Positions 8,361-16,478 of a stretch of DNA of 55,171 nt are shown here, piece after piece. Origin of the DNA: Blastococcus tunisiensis. GTDB taxonomy: Bacteria; Actinomycetota; Actinomycetes; Mycobacteriales; Geodermatophilaceae. How positions within the stretch are numbered: the first letter of the stretch is position 1; each line of letters begins with the position of its first letter. The notes beneath the pieces were generated by a model. It worked only from the letters and a program-made list of their open reading frames with translations. It searched no databases and was not told the DNA's origin. Where the stretch lies: the NCBI RefSeq assembly GCF_900112815.1, contig NZ_FOND01000027.1, forward strand, positions 1 to 55,171, in the 5' to 3' direction. Both the position numbers and the translations under genes were made by a program.

Positions 8361-8807
8361 TCAGCCGACCTGCAGCGAGAGGAGCACCGTGTGCGACTCG
8401 TGCAGCTCCACCTCGAACACCCCGGGGATCGTCGCGGCGAAGGTGATCTCCCCGGGCTGCCCGGGGGTGAGCGGCACGCCCAGGTCGTACCCGTGCACGT
8501 GCACCTCGTCGGCGGTGTCGGAGGTGACCACCAGCGTGACCTGCTCGCCGGCCGCCACCGGGACGCGGCCGGTGTCGCCGCTGACCCCGCCGCCGGTGAC
8601 CGTCACCTCGATCCGCTGTCCGGCCGCACTGGCCGACGCCGGGGCGGAGGAGGACGGGGCGGGGGACGTCGCCGAGGACGACGACGGCGAGGACGGCGAG
8701 CTGCTGGCGGCCGTGGCGTCGGCATCGGTGCCGGCGCAGCCGGTCAGGGTGGCGGCCAGGGCGATCCCGGCCAGGGCAGCGGGCAGTCGAGCGGAACGGG
8801 AGGACAC
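8361..8807 (-). CDS. Cupredoxin-like lipoprotein
   Basis: 148 residues. A signal peptide with lipobox LTGC (Cys24) is followed by a 35-residue Ser/Ala/Pro linker and one cupredoxin-fold domain (about 62-148) ending PGVFEVELHESHTVLLSLQVG, as in EfeO-type cupredoxins. His residues in VHVHGYD and ELHESH are near the expected metal site, but the usual Cys ligand of blue copper proteins is absent, so copper binding is unproven. It is anchored outside the cell between two membrane-protein genes of the same operon, and is likely their extracytoplasmic partner. Confidence 0.8.
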   Translation of the reverse strand: MSSRSARLPAALAGIALAATLTGCAGTDADATAASSSPSSPSSSSATSPAPSSSAPASASAAGQRIEVTVTGGGVSGDTGRVPVAAGEQVTLVVTSDTADEVHVHGYDLGVPLTPGQPGEITFAATIPGVFEVELHESHTVLLSLQVG

Positions 8808-8843
8808 GGTGGGATCTCCGGATCTGGGAGGGGGCGGGCGGGG

Positions 8844-10688
8844 TCAGCGGCTGCCGAGCTCGCTGGCCGGCCGGGCGGTCTCGTCGTCGGCCGGGGGGTC
8901 CGCCGGGGCGTCGGGGTAGGGCTCGCGGTCGCTCGCCCGCCGGGAGTAGCGCCCGACACCCCAGGAGATCGCGGCGATCAGCGCCAGCGTGCAGAACAGC
9001 ACCACGAGGTTGGACGCCGTCCAGAGGCCACCCTCGGCGTCCTTGAGCTCGCGCTGCAGGATGTCGATCTCCGGGATGGCCGCGCGGGTCATGCCGTCCT
9101 CGGCCGGGATCTCCTCCTCGTCGAGCGCCTCGTCCGCGGGCAGGTAGATCGGCATCGCGGTCAGGACCCGGCCGTCGTGCACCCGCAGCAGCGTCTTCCA
9201 CGTCCCGTGCAGCGGAACCGGCTCCGTCGTCCGGTAGGCCCCCTCGCCGGTCCGCTCGAGCGGGGTGACCACCAGCCCGTCGCCCTGCCACGAGGTGATC
9301 TGCACCCAGGCGGGGTCGTCGGTGAAGTCGGCGGGGTCGAGCTGGACGGTGACGTTCGCCGTCCGCGGGTCGGCCTGGACCTCCTCGATGCCGAAGGTGG
9401 CCTCGAGGTCGTCGGGCACGGTGGCCAGCAGGCCGTTGGTGACCGCGGCGGCCAGCACCACGAGGGAGCCGACCAGGACCATCCGCGCCACGGCGGGGCG
9501 GGGGAGACGACGGCGCAGGCCCGAGGCCAGGAGCGCGCCGAGCAGGCCGCCGACGACGCCGCCGGTGATCGCCATGAGGGTGCCCTCGACGAGGATGTCG
9601 CTGCGCCAGGACAGGGTCTGGGTGACCTGCGTCCAGCCCCACTCGGTCGCGTGCCCGACGGTGCCGATGCCGACCCCGGCCACGGCACCGAACGCCAACG
9701 GGCTGCGGGCGGCGAGGAAGAGGGCGAGCAGTTCGACGACGATCGCCGAGCCGAGGTAGAGCGGGAAGCTCGGCACGATCTCGCCGAACGCGGGCCCCAC
9801 GATCAGCGCGATCGCCCCACGGATCACCACGAAGAAGGTGGCGGCCGCCAGCGCGCCCCCGCGGCCCATGAACAGCCGGGCGGCGACCAGCGCGATGCCC
9901 GCGGCGCCGGCGATCATCAGCGGCTCGAGCACCAGCCGGAACTGGGGGACGTCGAAGTCGTACTCGCCCTGGAACACCGACATGCCCAAGAGCAGCCCGC
10001 CCATGGCCGACGCCTGCCGGATGAACCGGGCCCGCTGGCCGACCTTGCGGTCGCCGTCGTCGGTGGAGAGCCCGCCGTGGCCCTCCTGCTCCAGCAGCAG
10101 CAGCCCGACGATGGACAGCCCGGCGCCGCCGATGAGCATCAGGTGGGTGGGGCCCCAGAGGGTGACGTCCTGGCCGAACATCCGGTGCCAGACGTCGTCG
10201 AGGGGGAAGCCGAGCAGGGCGTAGAAGCCGGCCGCGGTGAGGATGATGCCGCCGACCGGCACGTCCCAGCCGCGCAGGAAGCGCACGGACGACGGGCCGG
10301 GCTTCTCGTCCAGCGGCATGGCGCAGGCCAGGACGCCACCGGCGAAGACGCCGAAGAGCCCGAACAGGATGAGGAAGTGCGCGGGGTTGGCCAGCGGCCC
10401 CTCGTCGCGGCCCACCCCGATGTGCAGGGCGATGTCCCAGAGCATCCCGAGCAGGGCGACCAGCAGCGAGACCGTGGTCAGGATGGTCGGCAGGGCCACC
10501 CAGGCCGGCACCCCGATCGCCGTGCCGAGGCGATCGCCCACCCGCGTGAGCACGGTCGACCTCCGGGTCCGGTGCAGGAACACCAGGCCGAGCAGCACCG
10601 CGGTCAGGCCGAGGCCGATCCCGGTCGCCAGGATCACCTCGCCGATCGCGGCGCCCCCGGCGGGACGTGTATCAGCGGCGAGCAGCAC
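8844..10688 (-). CDS. Large polytopic membrane protein with extracytoplasmic domain
   Basis: 614 residues. About 10 membrane helices span residues 15-430. A ~120-residue extracytoplasmic beta-type domain follows (about 440-560) and then a final helix near 575. Conserved-looking polar residues sit inside or at the ends of helices: D-x3-H with a nearby GRD (LWDIALHIGVGRDEG) and DDVWHRMFGQD followed by WGPTH. That pattern suggests metal or haem ligands, though none is proven. First gene of the three-gene operon, divergent from the MerR regulator. I know of no experimentally named member. Confidence 0.7.
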   Translation of the reverse strand: MLLAADTRPAGGAAIGEVILATGIGLGLTAVLLGLVFLHRTRRSTVLTRVGDRLGTAIGVPAWVALPTILTTVSLLVALLGMLWDIALHIGVGRDEGPLANPAHFLILFGLFGVFAGGVLACAMPLDEKPGPSSVRFLRGWDVPVGGIILTAAGFYALLGFPLDDVWHRMFGQDVTLWGPTHLMLIGGAGLSIVGLLLLEQEGHGGLSTDDGDRKVGQRARFIRQASAMGGLLLGMSVFQGEYDFDVPQFRLVLEPLMIAGAAGIALVAARLFMGRGGALAAATFFVVIRGAIALIVGPAFGEIVPSFPLYLGSAIVVELLALFLAARSPLAFGAVAGVGIGTVGHATEWGWTQVTQTLSWRSDILVEGTLMAITGGVVGGLLGALLASGLRRRLPRPAVARMVLVGSLVVLAAAVTNGLLATVPDDLEATFGIEEVQADPRTANVTVQLDPADFTDDPAWVQITSWQGDGLVVTPLERTGEGAYRTTEPVPLHGTWKTLLRVHDGRVLTAMPIYLPADEALDEEEIPAEDGMTRAAIPEIDILQRELKDAEGGLWTASNLVVLFCTLALIAAISWGVGRYSRRASDREPYPDAPADPPADDETARPASELGSR

Positions 10689-10751
10689 GGGAACCTCCTG
10701 AGGCCATGCGGGCTATGGAACACCCATCACGGTGACATCGACAACTGATAC
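10669..10751. promoter_or_regulatory. Inverted repeat in the MerR/membrane-operon control region
   Basis: TGTATCAG (10669-10676) and CTGATACA (10744-10751) are a perfect 8-base inverted pair in the ~110-base divergent region. One arm sits just inside the start of the membrane gene and the other in front of the MerR gene. This is a candidate operator pair for the MerR protein, possibly with looping, although the spacing is far longer than a classic MerR site. Confidence 0.35.
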
Positions 10752-10798
10752 ATAGAACGAGGCGTTTACCGTGGGGTCACGATGACGAGGATGTGTTC

Positions 10799-11572
10799 GT
10801 GACCACGGCGGCGGATTCCCCCCTTCCCGGGGACGGATCGGCCCGGGAACTGACCGTCGACGAGCTGGCCGCCCGCGTCGGCGTCACCGTCCGCAATCTG
10901 CGCGCCTACTCCGCCCGGGGGCTGCTCCCGCCGCCGCGCATGGTGGGGCGGACCGGCTACTACGGCCGCGAGCACGTGGCCCGGCTGATGCTGGTCCGCG
11001 AGATGCTCGCCGAGGGCTACTCGCTGGCCATGATCGAGCGGACGCTGGCCTCCGCGCCGGCGAACGCGAGCACCGCGACCCTGGCCCTGCACCGGGCGCT
11101 GCTGGCGCCGTGGCTGCCGCCGGAGCCCGAGACGATCACCGGCGCCGAGCTCGCCGCCCGCGCGGGCGTGCCCGAGGACTCCACCCTGGTCGACCGGCTC
11201 GTCGAGATCGGGGTCGTGCAGCGGCTCGACGAGGAGGGCGCGCTCCGGGTCCTCGACCCCGCCCTGCTGACGGCGGGCCTGCAGGTCGTCCGCCTCGGCG
11301 TCCCGCCGGACGACCTGATCGACGCCCAGGCCACGGTCAACGAGCACGTGCGCGCGATCGCGCAGACCTACGTGCAGATGTTCGTGAAGACCGGATGGCA
11401 GGCCTTCGTGGACGCCGGGGCGCCGGGGGACCAGGTCGACGCCGTCCGGGACACCGTCACCCGGTTGCAGCCGGCCGCGGCGCAGGCGGTGCTGGCCGCC
11501 TTCCGAACGGAGATGGCGGCGGCTGTCGGGGCGGCGCTGGAGACGGTGCTCAGTCAGCTCGAGGCGGAGTAG
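10799..11572 (+). CDS. MerR-family transcriptional regulator
   Basis: 257 residues from GTG 10799, which puts GAGG 8 bases upstream; the GTG at 10793 would leave only 2 bases. Residues ~15-85 form the MerR winged helix: TVDELAARVGVTVRNLRAYSARGLLPPP, then G-YY-REH-ARL. The ~165-residue C-terminal effector domain has no Cys cluster, so it is not a typical thiol or metal sensor. It is divergent from the three-gene membrane operon and probably controls it. Its 3' end overlaps the convergent small gene by 23 bases. Confidence 0.85.
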   Translation: MTTAADSPLPGDGSARELTVDELAARVGVTVRNLRAYSARGLLPPPRMVGRTGYYGREHVARLMLVREMLAEGYSLAMIERTLASAPANASTATLALHRALLAPWLPPEPETITGAELAARAGVPEDSTLVDRLVEIGVVQRLDEEGALRVLDPALLTAGLQVVRLGVPPDDLIDAQATVNEHVRAIAQTYVQMFVKTGWQAFVDAGAPGDQVDAVRDTVTRLQPAAAQAVLAAFRTEMAAAVGAALETVLSQLEAE

Positions 11573-11756
11573 GGATCTCCTCGCGCTGCATCGCGGCCCG
11601 GTCGGTCTCGGCGGCGTCCTCGCGGGCGCTGATCCGGCGGTCGCGCACGACGGCGCCGACCACGAGCGCGATCAGGAGCGCCGCCGGGACGAAGAAGCCA
11701 AGAGTCCCGATCATGCTCAGGCCGTCCATCGTCAGCAGGTCCACGGAACGGGTCAT
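11550..11756 (-). CDS. Small single-pass membrane protein
   Basis: About 68 residues from ATG 11756; internal ATGs at 11729 and 11714 are alternatives and no strong ribosome site decides. One membrane helix (LGFFVPAALLIALVVGAVV) is followed by a charged cytoplasmic tail rich in Arg/Glu. Family not recognised. It overlaps the 3' end of the MerR gene in convergent orientation. Confidence 0.5.
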   Translation of the reverse strand: MTRSVDLLTMDGLSMIGTLGFFVPAALLIALVVGAVVRDRRISAREDAAETDRAAMQREEIPTPPRAD

Positions 11757-11813
11757 CCGTCCATGCGACACCGATCGATGTCGAGGTGTCAAACGGAACG
11801 CGGCCGCACGGGC

Positions 11814-12752
11814 TCAGTCCGACGTCCTGCCGTCCCGCCAGTAGCCCATGAAGGCCACCGACCGGCGGTCCACCCCGCGCTCCTGCACCAGGTGGCGGCG
11901 CAGGCCCTTCACCACACCGGCCTCACCGGCCAGCCAGGCGTACACGCCCGACGAGCGCCGGGGGAGCGCGTCCTCCTCGGGCACCTCCCAGAGGATGCCG
12001 GCGTCCACGTCGACGTCGTCGAGGTCGACGCCCGGGGTCGGGGAGAGCTCGTCGCCCAGCTCGTCCACCGCGGCGACGACGGCGGCGGTGAGCAGCGCGC
12101 CGCGGGGCGCCGGGGCCGTGCCGTCGTCGGGCCACCGGGGCAGCCAGCTGATCTCGACGCCGGACGGGGCCGCGACGTTCAGCGCGTCGGCGGCCGTGGG
12201 GACCTCGAGCAGGACGCGGGCCCGCCGTCCGGCGGGCAGGGTCTCGACGATCGCGCAGATGGCCGGGACGGCGGTCTCGTCGCCCGCGAGGAGCAGGCAG
12301 GACGCGTCGGCCGGCGGGTGCCACTCGAAACCCCCGGTCGGGCCGGGGAAGCGGGCGTTGGGGCCGATGAGCACCACCTCGTCGCCGGGGGCCGCGGTCT
12401 CCGCCCAGGCCGATGCGGGACCGGTCGCGCCGTGCAGCACGAAGTCGACGTCGACCTCGCCCAGCTCCGGGCGGAGGGCCCGGATCGTGTAGGTGCGGAT
12501 CGGCATCTGCTCCTCGACGGGGAGGGCCCGCCAGGCGCCGTACCAGTCGGGATCGGCCGGGAAGTCGACGACGGACCGGCCGGGGAGCGGGAGGATGACC
12601 TTGATCCGCTGGTCGAGGCCGTTCGAGGAGAAGTCGGCCATGTCGGGCCCGGTGAAGGTGACCCGCAGGAAGCTCGGGCTCAGCCGCTGCAGCCGGGAGA
12701 CCTGGACCGCGAACGGCCGGTAGACCGGGACCTGGACTGCCTCGACGGTCAT
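11814..12752 (-). CDS. Siderophore-interacting protein (flavin-dependent ferric-siderophore reductase)
   Basis: 312 residues, the usual size. It has the SIP-family FAD-binding barrel (RTYTIRAL is the flavin-contacting RxYTxR motif) and the C-terminal SIP domain (LLLAGDETAVPAI and EVP). It would reduce Fe(III)-siderophores in the cytoplasm using NAD(P)H, releasing Fe(II). It is divergent from the siderophore-binding lipoprotein gene, with an IdeR-type iron box between them, so iron should repress both. Confidence 0.9.
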   Translation of the reverse strand: MTVEAVQVPVYRPFAVQVSRLQRLSPSFLRVTFTGPDMADFSSNGLDQRIKVILPLPGRSVVDFPADPDWYGAWRALPVEEQMPIRTYTIRALRPELGEVDVDFVLHGATGPASAWAETAAPGDEVVLIGPNARFPGPTGGFEWHPPADASCLLLAGDETAVPAICAIVETLPAGRRARVLLEVPTAADALNVAAPSGVEISWLPRWPDDGTAPAPRGALLTAAVVAAVDELGDELSPTPGVDLDDVDVDAGILWEVPEEDALPRRSSGVYAWLAGEAGVVKGLRRHLVQERGVDRRSVAFMGYWRDGRTSD

Positions 12753-12795
12753 GCGCCCTCTCCCGGTCGGTGGACAGGTGAACCGCGCTGCCCAC

Positions 12796-12814
12796 TTAGG
12801 CTAGCCTCACCTGG
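12796..12814 (+). promoter_or_regulatory. DtxR/IdeR iron box 1
   Basis: The 19 bases starting TTAGGCTAGCCTCACCT match the IdeR consensus TTAGGTTAGSCTAACCTAA at 15 positions. The box is centred between the divergent siderophore reductase (start 12752) and binding-protein (start 12899) genes, overlapping TA-rich -10-like sequence on both strands. Iron-loaded IdeR is expected to repress both. Confidence 0.85.
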
Positions 12815-12898
12815 CGTCGCGTCGGAGTCTTGCACACCGTCGCGGGCGGATCCAGAGGCGCGGCACAGCGATGTGCGTGCCCACCCACGAGGAGGACG

Positions 12899-13852
12899 AT
12901 GAGACGCCCAGCCCTGTCAGCGACGTGCCTGGCCCTGGCGGCCACCCTGGCCCTTCCCGCCTGCGGAGGCGGTGACGACGAGGCCGCGGGCGCCGGCTCT
13001 CCGGCGGCCTCCGACGCCGGGTTCCCGCGCACCGTCGAGCACGCCATGGGCAGCACCGAGATCCCCGAGCGGCCCGAGCGGGTCGTCGTCCTGGACACCG
13101 GGGAGCTGGACTCCGCGCTCTCCCTCGGCGTGACGCCGGTGGGTGCCGTGACCACGGCGGTCGACGACGAGTTCCTCAGCTACCTGGCCGAGGACGCCGA
13201 GGGCATCGAGGTGGTCGGCACGATCCAGGAGCCGAACCTCGAGGAGATCGCCGCCCTCGAGCCGGACCTCATCCTGTCGAACTCCGTCCGGCACGAGGAC
13301 ATCTACGAGCAGCTGGCGCAGATCGCCCCCACCGTGTTCGCCGCGGACCTGGGCGACACCTGGAAGGAGAACTTCCTGCTCGACGCGGAGGCGCTCGGCG
13401 AGGAGGAGCAGGCCCGGGAGCTGCTCGACGAGTACGAGCAGCGGGCGGCCGAGCTGGGCGAGGCGATCGGCGACCCGGAGGCGACGACGATCAGCCCCCT
13501 CCGCTTCAGCGGCGGCGTCATCCGGGCGTACCAGCCGGACTCGTTCATCGGCACGGTGCTCGCCGACATCGGCCTGGACCAGGTCGAGCTCGACGCCGGG
13601 CGGTCCACCTTCGCCGAGCTCAGCCCCGAGCAGCTGACCACGGCCGACGCCGACATCCTGCTGTACTCCTCGTACGGATCGGCCGACGAGTCCGGGGAGG
13701 CCGCCGTCGTGGCCGGCCCGCTGTGGCCGCGGCTGACCGCGGTCGCCGAGGGGCGGGCCTACGCCGTGGAGGACGACGTCTTCTACACCGGCATCGGCCT
13801 GCGCGCGGCGACGCTGCAGCTGGACAGCCTGCAGGAGCTGCTCGTCGACTGA
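12899..13852 (+). CDS. Iron-siderophore ABC transporter substrate-binding lipoprotein
   Basis: 317 residues from ATG 12899 with AGGAGG at 12890-12895. It has a signal peptide with lipobox LPAC (Cys22) and then a type III periplasmic-binding (TroA/FecB) fold: IPERPERVVVLDTGELDSALSLGVTPVGA at the start of the first lobe and FAELSPEQLTTADADILL in the second. It binds ferric siderophore outside the membrane; the permease and ATPase genes are not in the window. Controlled by the IdeR box at 12796. Confidence 0.9.
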   Translation: MRRPALSATCLALAATLALPACGGGDDEAAGAGSPAASDAGFPRTVEHAMGSTEIPERPERVVVLDTGELDSALSLGVTPVGAVTTAVDDEFLSYLAEDAEGIEVVGTIQEPNLEEIAALEPDLILSNSVRHEDIYEQLAQIAPTVFAADLGDTWKENFLLDAEALGEEEQARELLDEYEQRAAELGEAIGDPEATTISPLRFSGGVIRAYQPDSFIGTVLADIGLDQVELDAGRSTFAELSPEQLTTADADILLYSSYGSADESGEAAVVAGPLWPRLTAVAEGRAYAVEDDVFYTGIGLRAATLQLDSLQELLVD

Positions 13853-13865
13853 CGCGCAACGCGAC

Positions 13866-13897
13866 GAGGGCCGCCTCCCGGATGGGAGGCGGCCCTC
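13866..13897. terminator. Strong bidirectional terminator
   Basis: A perfect 14-bp stem (GAGGGCCGCCTCCC, loop GGAT) lies between the convergent siderophore-binding and bacterioferritin genes. Confidence 0.85.
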
Positions 13898-13904
13898 GGT
13901 ACGC

Positions 13905-13952
13905 GGCCCCTCTACAGAGTCCCGCGCCGAACCTGCGAGGCGGGGTCCTTTC
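13905..13952 (-). repeat. Post-stop hairpin repeat, divergent copy D
   Basis: Directly after the bacterioferritin stop the minus strand reads TGAGAAAGGACCCC, the same 14 bases that follow the OmpR-type gene at 16476. An inner GCC/GGC stem closes a 10-base loop TCGCAGGTTC, 7 of 10 bases matching copies A and C. The outer stem is not well preserved. Confidence 0.6.
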
Positions 13953-14435
13953 TCAGGGCGTCTCGGTGGAGATCTGCGCCGCCAGGTACTGCTGCGCGCC
14001 GACCCGCTCGATGGCGGCCAGCTGGGCCTCGAACCAGTCGGCGTGCTTCTCCTCGTCGCGCACCATCTCCTCGAAGACCGCGGCGGTGCCGTGGTCGCCG
14101 AGCTCGTGGCACTCCTTGGCCGAGGCGTTGAACTGGGCCACGGCCGCCTTCTCGCTGTCCAGGGCCAGGACCAGCATCTCCTCGGCGGTCTCCCCGACGC
14201 GGATGGCGCCGAGGCGCTGCACGTTGGGGTGGCCGTCGAAGAGCAGGACGCGCTGGATGATCGCGTCGGCGTCGCGCATCTCGTCGATCGACAGGTCGTA
14301 GTAGACCTTGCCGAGCTTCGGCAGGCCCCAGGCGTCCAGCATGCGGGCGTTGAGGAAGTACGTGTTGGTGACGGTCAGCTCGAAGGTGAGCGCGTCATTG
14401 AGCAGTTCGACTACACGGGGGCTAACGGGCTGCAC
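13953..14435 (-). CDS. bfr: Bacterioferritin, ferroxidase-site variant
   Basis: 160 residues from GTG 14435, with GGGAG 6-7 bases upstream. It is an iron-storage 24-mer of the Bfr type: haem-ligand Met53 in SIDEM, ferroxidase residues Glu19, Glu52, a Glu in the third helix and the DEEKHADW pair all present. The residue corresponding to E. coli His54, a di-iron ligand, is Asp55 here (DEMRDAD instead of DEMKHAD). It overlaps the end of bfd by 14 bases, so the two are co-translated. Iron oxidation kinetics may differ from standard Bfr (inference). Confidence 0.92.
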   Translation of the reverse strand: MQPVSPRVVELLNDALTFELTVTNTYFLNARMLDAWGLPKLGKVYYDLSIDEMRDADAIIQRVLLFDGHPNVQRLGAIRVGETAEEMLVLALDSEKAAVAQFNASAKECHELGDHGTAAVFEEMVRDEEKHADWFEAQLAAIERVGAQQYLAAQISTETP

Positions 14436-14655
14436 CAGCCACTCCCACTTCTCGTTCTGCCGCAGATCGTTCGGTACGGCGCTCGGCACGGACCGGGCAA
14501 TGCTGACACACGAGGTCGCGGAGTGAGCTGACGCAGTCGCCGCAGGTGCGGCCGGCACCGGTGTCGCGCGCCACGTCGGCGACGCAGCGGGCGCCGTTCG
14601 CGATCGACTCGAGGATGTCGCGATCGGTCACCACGTTGCAGTGGCACACGTACAT
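14422..14655 (-). CDS. bfd: Bacterioferritin-associated ferredoxin
   Basis: 77 residues, start MYVCHC. The four [2Fe-2S] ligands are Cys4, Cys6, Cys38 and Cys41 (CxC-x31-CxxC), the standard Bfd spacing. Bfd docks on bacterioferritin and passes electrons to release stored iron. The gene precedes and overlaps bfr. An IdeR box at 14722-14740 overlaps a possible -10 (TAACCT on this strand), so expression is expected when iron is low. Confidence 0.9.
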   Translation of the reverse strand: MYVCHCNVVTDRDILESIANGARCVADVARDTGAGRTCGDCVSSLRDLVCQHCPVRAERRTERSAAEREVGVAGAAR

Positions 14656-14721
14656 GACGGCCGCCTCACCGGTCGTGCCAACAGGTCTCCCTCCCAGAGG
14701 CTCGACCCTGGGCGTTGGGAT

Positions 14722-14740
14722 GCAGGTTAGCCTTACCTGA
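14722..14740 (-). promoter_or_regulatory. DtxR/IdeR iron box 2
   Basis: On the + strand the 19 bases around AGGTTAGCCTTACCTGA match the IdeR consensus at 15 positions. Facing bfd, a possible -35 TTGACG (14754-14749) and -10 TAACCT (14729-14724) are 19 bases apart, with the box covering the -10. It also lies ~57-75 bases upstream of the isocitrate-lyase-fold gene. Confidence 0.85.
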
Positions 14741-14784
14741 ACGCTTCGCGTCAAGTGCGCTGGTCAGGTGTCGTACCGGTGTCC

Positions 14785-14790
14785 TAGGTT
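14785..14790 (+). promoter_or_regulatory. -10 box of leaderless transcript
   Basis: TAGGTT ends 6 bases before GTG 14797. There is no ribosome-binding site. Confidence 0.55.
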
Positions 14791-14796
14791 CCCCAC

Positions 14797-15579
14797 GTGC
14801 CCGATCTCGCCACCCGCGCCCGCACGCTGCTCGACCTGCACACCGCACCGGAGATCCTCGTGCTGGCCAACGTCTGGGACGTGGTCTCCGCCCGCGTGGT
14901 CGCCGGCACCGAGGGTGTCCGGGCCCTCGCCACCGCCAGCCACTCCGTCGCGGCCACCTTCGGCTACGCCGACGGGGAGAACATCCCGCTCGACCTCCAC
15001 CTGGACATGGTCGGCCGGATCGTCGCCGCCGTGGACCTGCCGGTGACGATGGACCTCGAGGCCGGCTACGGCGATCCGGGGGAGACGGCGCGCCGGGCGA
15101 TCGCGGTGGGCGTCGTCGGCGGGAACCTCGAGGACGGGATGCGGCCTCTGGACGACGCCGTGGCCGCCGTCGAGGCAGTGCTGGCCGCCGGGCGCGACGC
15201 CGGGATCGCGTTCGTGCTCAACGCCCGCACCGACGCCTTCCTGCTGGCCGCCCCGGACGCCGACCGCGGGCAGCTGCTCGCCGAGGCGGTCCGCCGCGGA
15301 CGGGCGTTCCTCGACGCGGGTGCCCCGGTCGTCTTCGTGCCCGGTGTCGTGGCGCGCGAGGAGATCGCGGCCCTCGTCGAGGGGATCGGGCGGGGCCGGG
15401 TGTCACTGATCGCCGTCCCCGGGAAGACGCCGCCGGCCCGCGAGCTGCAGGAGCTGGGCGTGGCCCGGCTGTCCACCGGGCCGTTCACCCAGCGGGTCGC
15501 GCTCACCGCCCTGCAGGACGCGACCGCCGACCTCGTGGCCGGCGGCGTGCTGCCCGCCGGGACGCGGCTGCTGAACTAG
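14797..15579 (+). CDS. Isocitrate lyase / PEP mutase superfamily enzyme
   Basis: 260 residues. TIM-barrel of the ICL/PEPM superfamily: LANVWDVVSARV, ALATASHSVAATFGYADGE, then VTMDLEAGYGD (metal-binding Asp/Glu), a GGNLEDG segment and VLNARTDAFL. The family cleaves or forms C-C or P-C bonds in 2-oxo or 2-methyl carboxylates. The Cys-bearing loop of true isocitrate lyase (KKCGH) is absent, so substrate is undefined. Leaderless GTG start. The neighbouring iron box could link it to iron status, but that is speculative. Confidence 0.8.
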   Translation: MPDLATRARTLLDLHTAPEILVLANVWDVVSARVVAGTEGVRALATASHSVAATFGYADGENIPLDLHLDMVGRIVAAVDLPVTMDLEAGYGDPGETARRAIAVGVVGGNLEDGMRPLDDAVAAVEAVLAAGRDAGIAFVLNARTDAFLLAAPDADRGQLLAEAVRRGRAFLDAGAPVVFVPGVVAREEIAALVEGIGRGRVSLIAVPGKTPPARELQELGVARLSTGPFTQRVALTALQDATADLVAGGVLPAGTRLLN

Positions 15580-15770
15580 CGCGAAACGGGGACCACGGCC
15601 CCCATCGGATCGGCGGCGGTCGAGTTGTGGGGACGGTGCGCCTCACCCCTCCGGGGGAGCCGGCCCCGGTGGCGCGGCCTCGGCTCAAGGCCGGGCGCAC
15701 GCCTGCCGATCACCCGGTCAGGTGAACGGAGGACTGCCTCCGCACCGCTGCTGCCGGGAAGGAGGAGGTC

Positions 15771-16478
15771 GTGCCCGCACAGTCCGTGCTCGTCGTGGAG
15801 GACACCGACGAGATCCGCGAGCTCGTCACCACCGTGCTGCGCCGGGCCGGGTTCGACGTCCGCGAGGCCGCGTCGGGAGCCGCCTGCCTCGACGAGGTGC
15901 GCCGCGACACCCCCGACCTCATCGTGCTCGACCTCGGCCTCCCGGACGCCGACGGCACCGAGGTGTGCCGGCAGATCCGGGCCGAGACGCAGTGCTACGT
16001 GCTGATGCTGACCGCCCGCGCCGAGGAGGTCGACCTGCTCATCGGGCTGGCCGTCGGCGCCGACGGGTACATGGCCAAGCCGTTCTCCCCGCGGGAGCTG
16101 GTCGCCCGGGTGCAGGCGATGCTGCGCTTCCCCCGGACCCCACCCGCTCCGGTGGAGTCGACCGCAGCGGCGGAGGAGTCGGTGCGCCGGCTCGCCGAGC
16201 TGGAGGTGGACGAGGAGACGCGGGAGGTCCGCGTCGACGGTTCGGTGGTCGACCTGACCCGCACCGAGTTCGACCTGCTGGCCGCGCTGGCGTCGCGGCC
16301 GGGCCGGGTGCTGCAGCGGGAGACGCTGCTGCGCGAGGTCTGGCAGACCGACTGGGAGGGCAACCTCCGCCTGGTCGAGGCGCACATGTCCAACCTGCGC
16401 CGCAAGCTCGTGGCGGCCGGGCTGAACTCGCCCGAGATCCGCACGGTGCGGGGAGTGGGCTACCGGCTCGTCGCCTGA
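15771..16478 (+). CDS. OmpR/PhoB-family response regulator
   Basis: 235 residues from GTG 15771 behind AGGAGGAGG. A receiver domain (residues 4-118) has the acidic pair Glu10-Asp11, phospho-acceptor Asp54 (IVLDLGLP) and the conserved Lys in MAKPF. A winged-helix DNA-binding domain (about 140-233) ends RTVRGVGYRLVA. No kinase gene is adjacent on this strand; the nearest kinase is at 19991-21304 on the other strand. Its target genes are unknown. Confidence 0.9.
   Translation: MPAQSVLVVEDTDEIRELVTTVLRRAGFDVREAASGAACLDEVRRDTPDLIVLDLGLPDADGTEVCRQIRAETQCYVLMLTARAEEVDLLIGLAVGADGYMAKPFSPRELVARVQAMLRFPRTPPAPVESTAAAEESVRRLAELEVDEETREVRVDGSVVDLTRTEFDLLAALASRPGRVLQRETLLREVWQTDWEGNLRLVEAHMSNLRRKLVAAGLNSPEIRTVRGVGYRLVA

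Noticed and set aside
8391-10748. Very long open frame antisense to the membrane operon
   Set aside because: High-GC DNA leaves antisense frames open. Its translation is compositionally odd (Gly/Arg/His/Gln-rich) with no domain, while the minus strand encodes clear membrane proteins. The same applies to long antisense frames opposite ctaD, the DHA2 exporter and the ABC-F gene.
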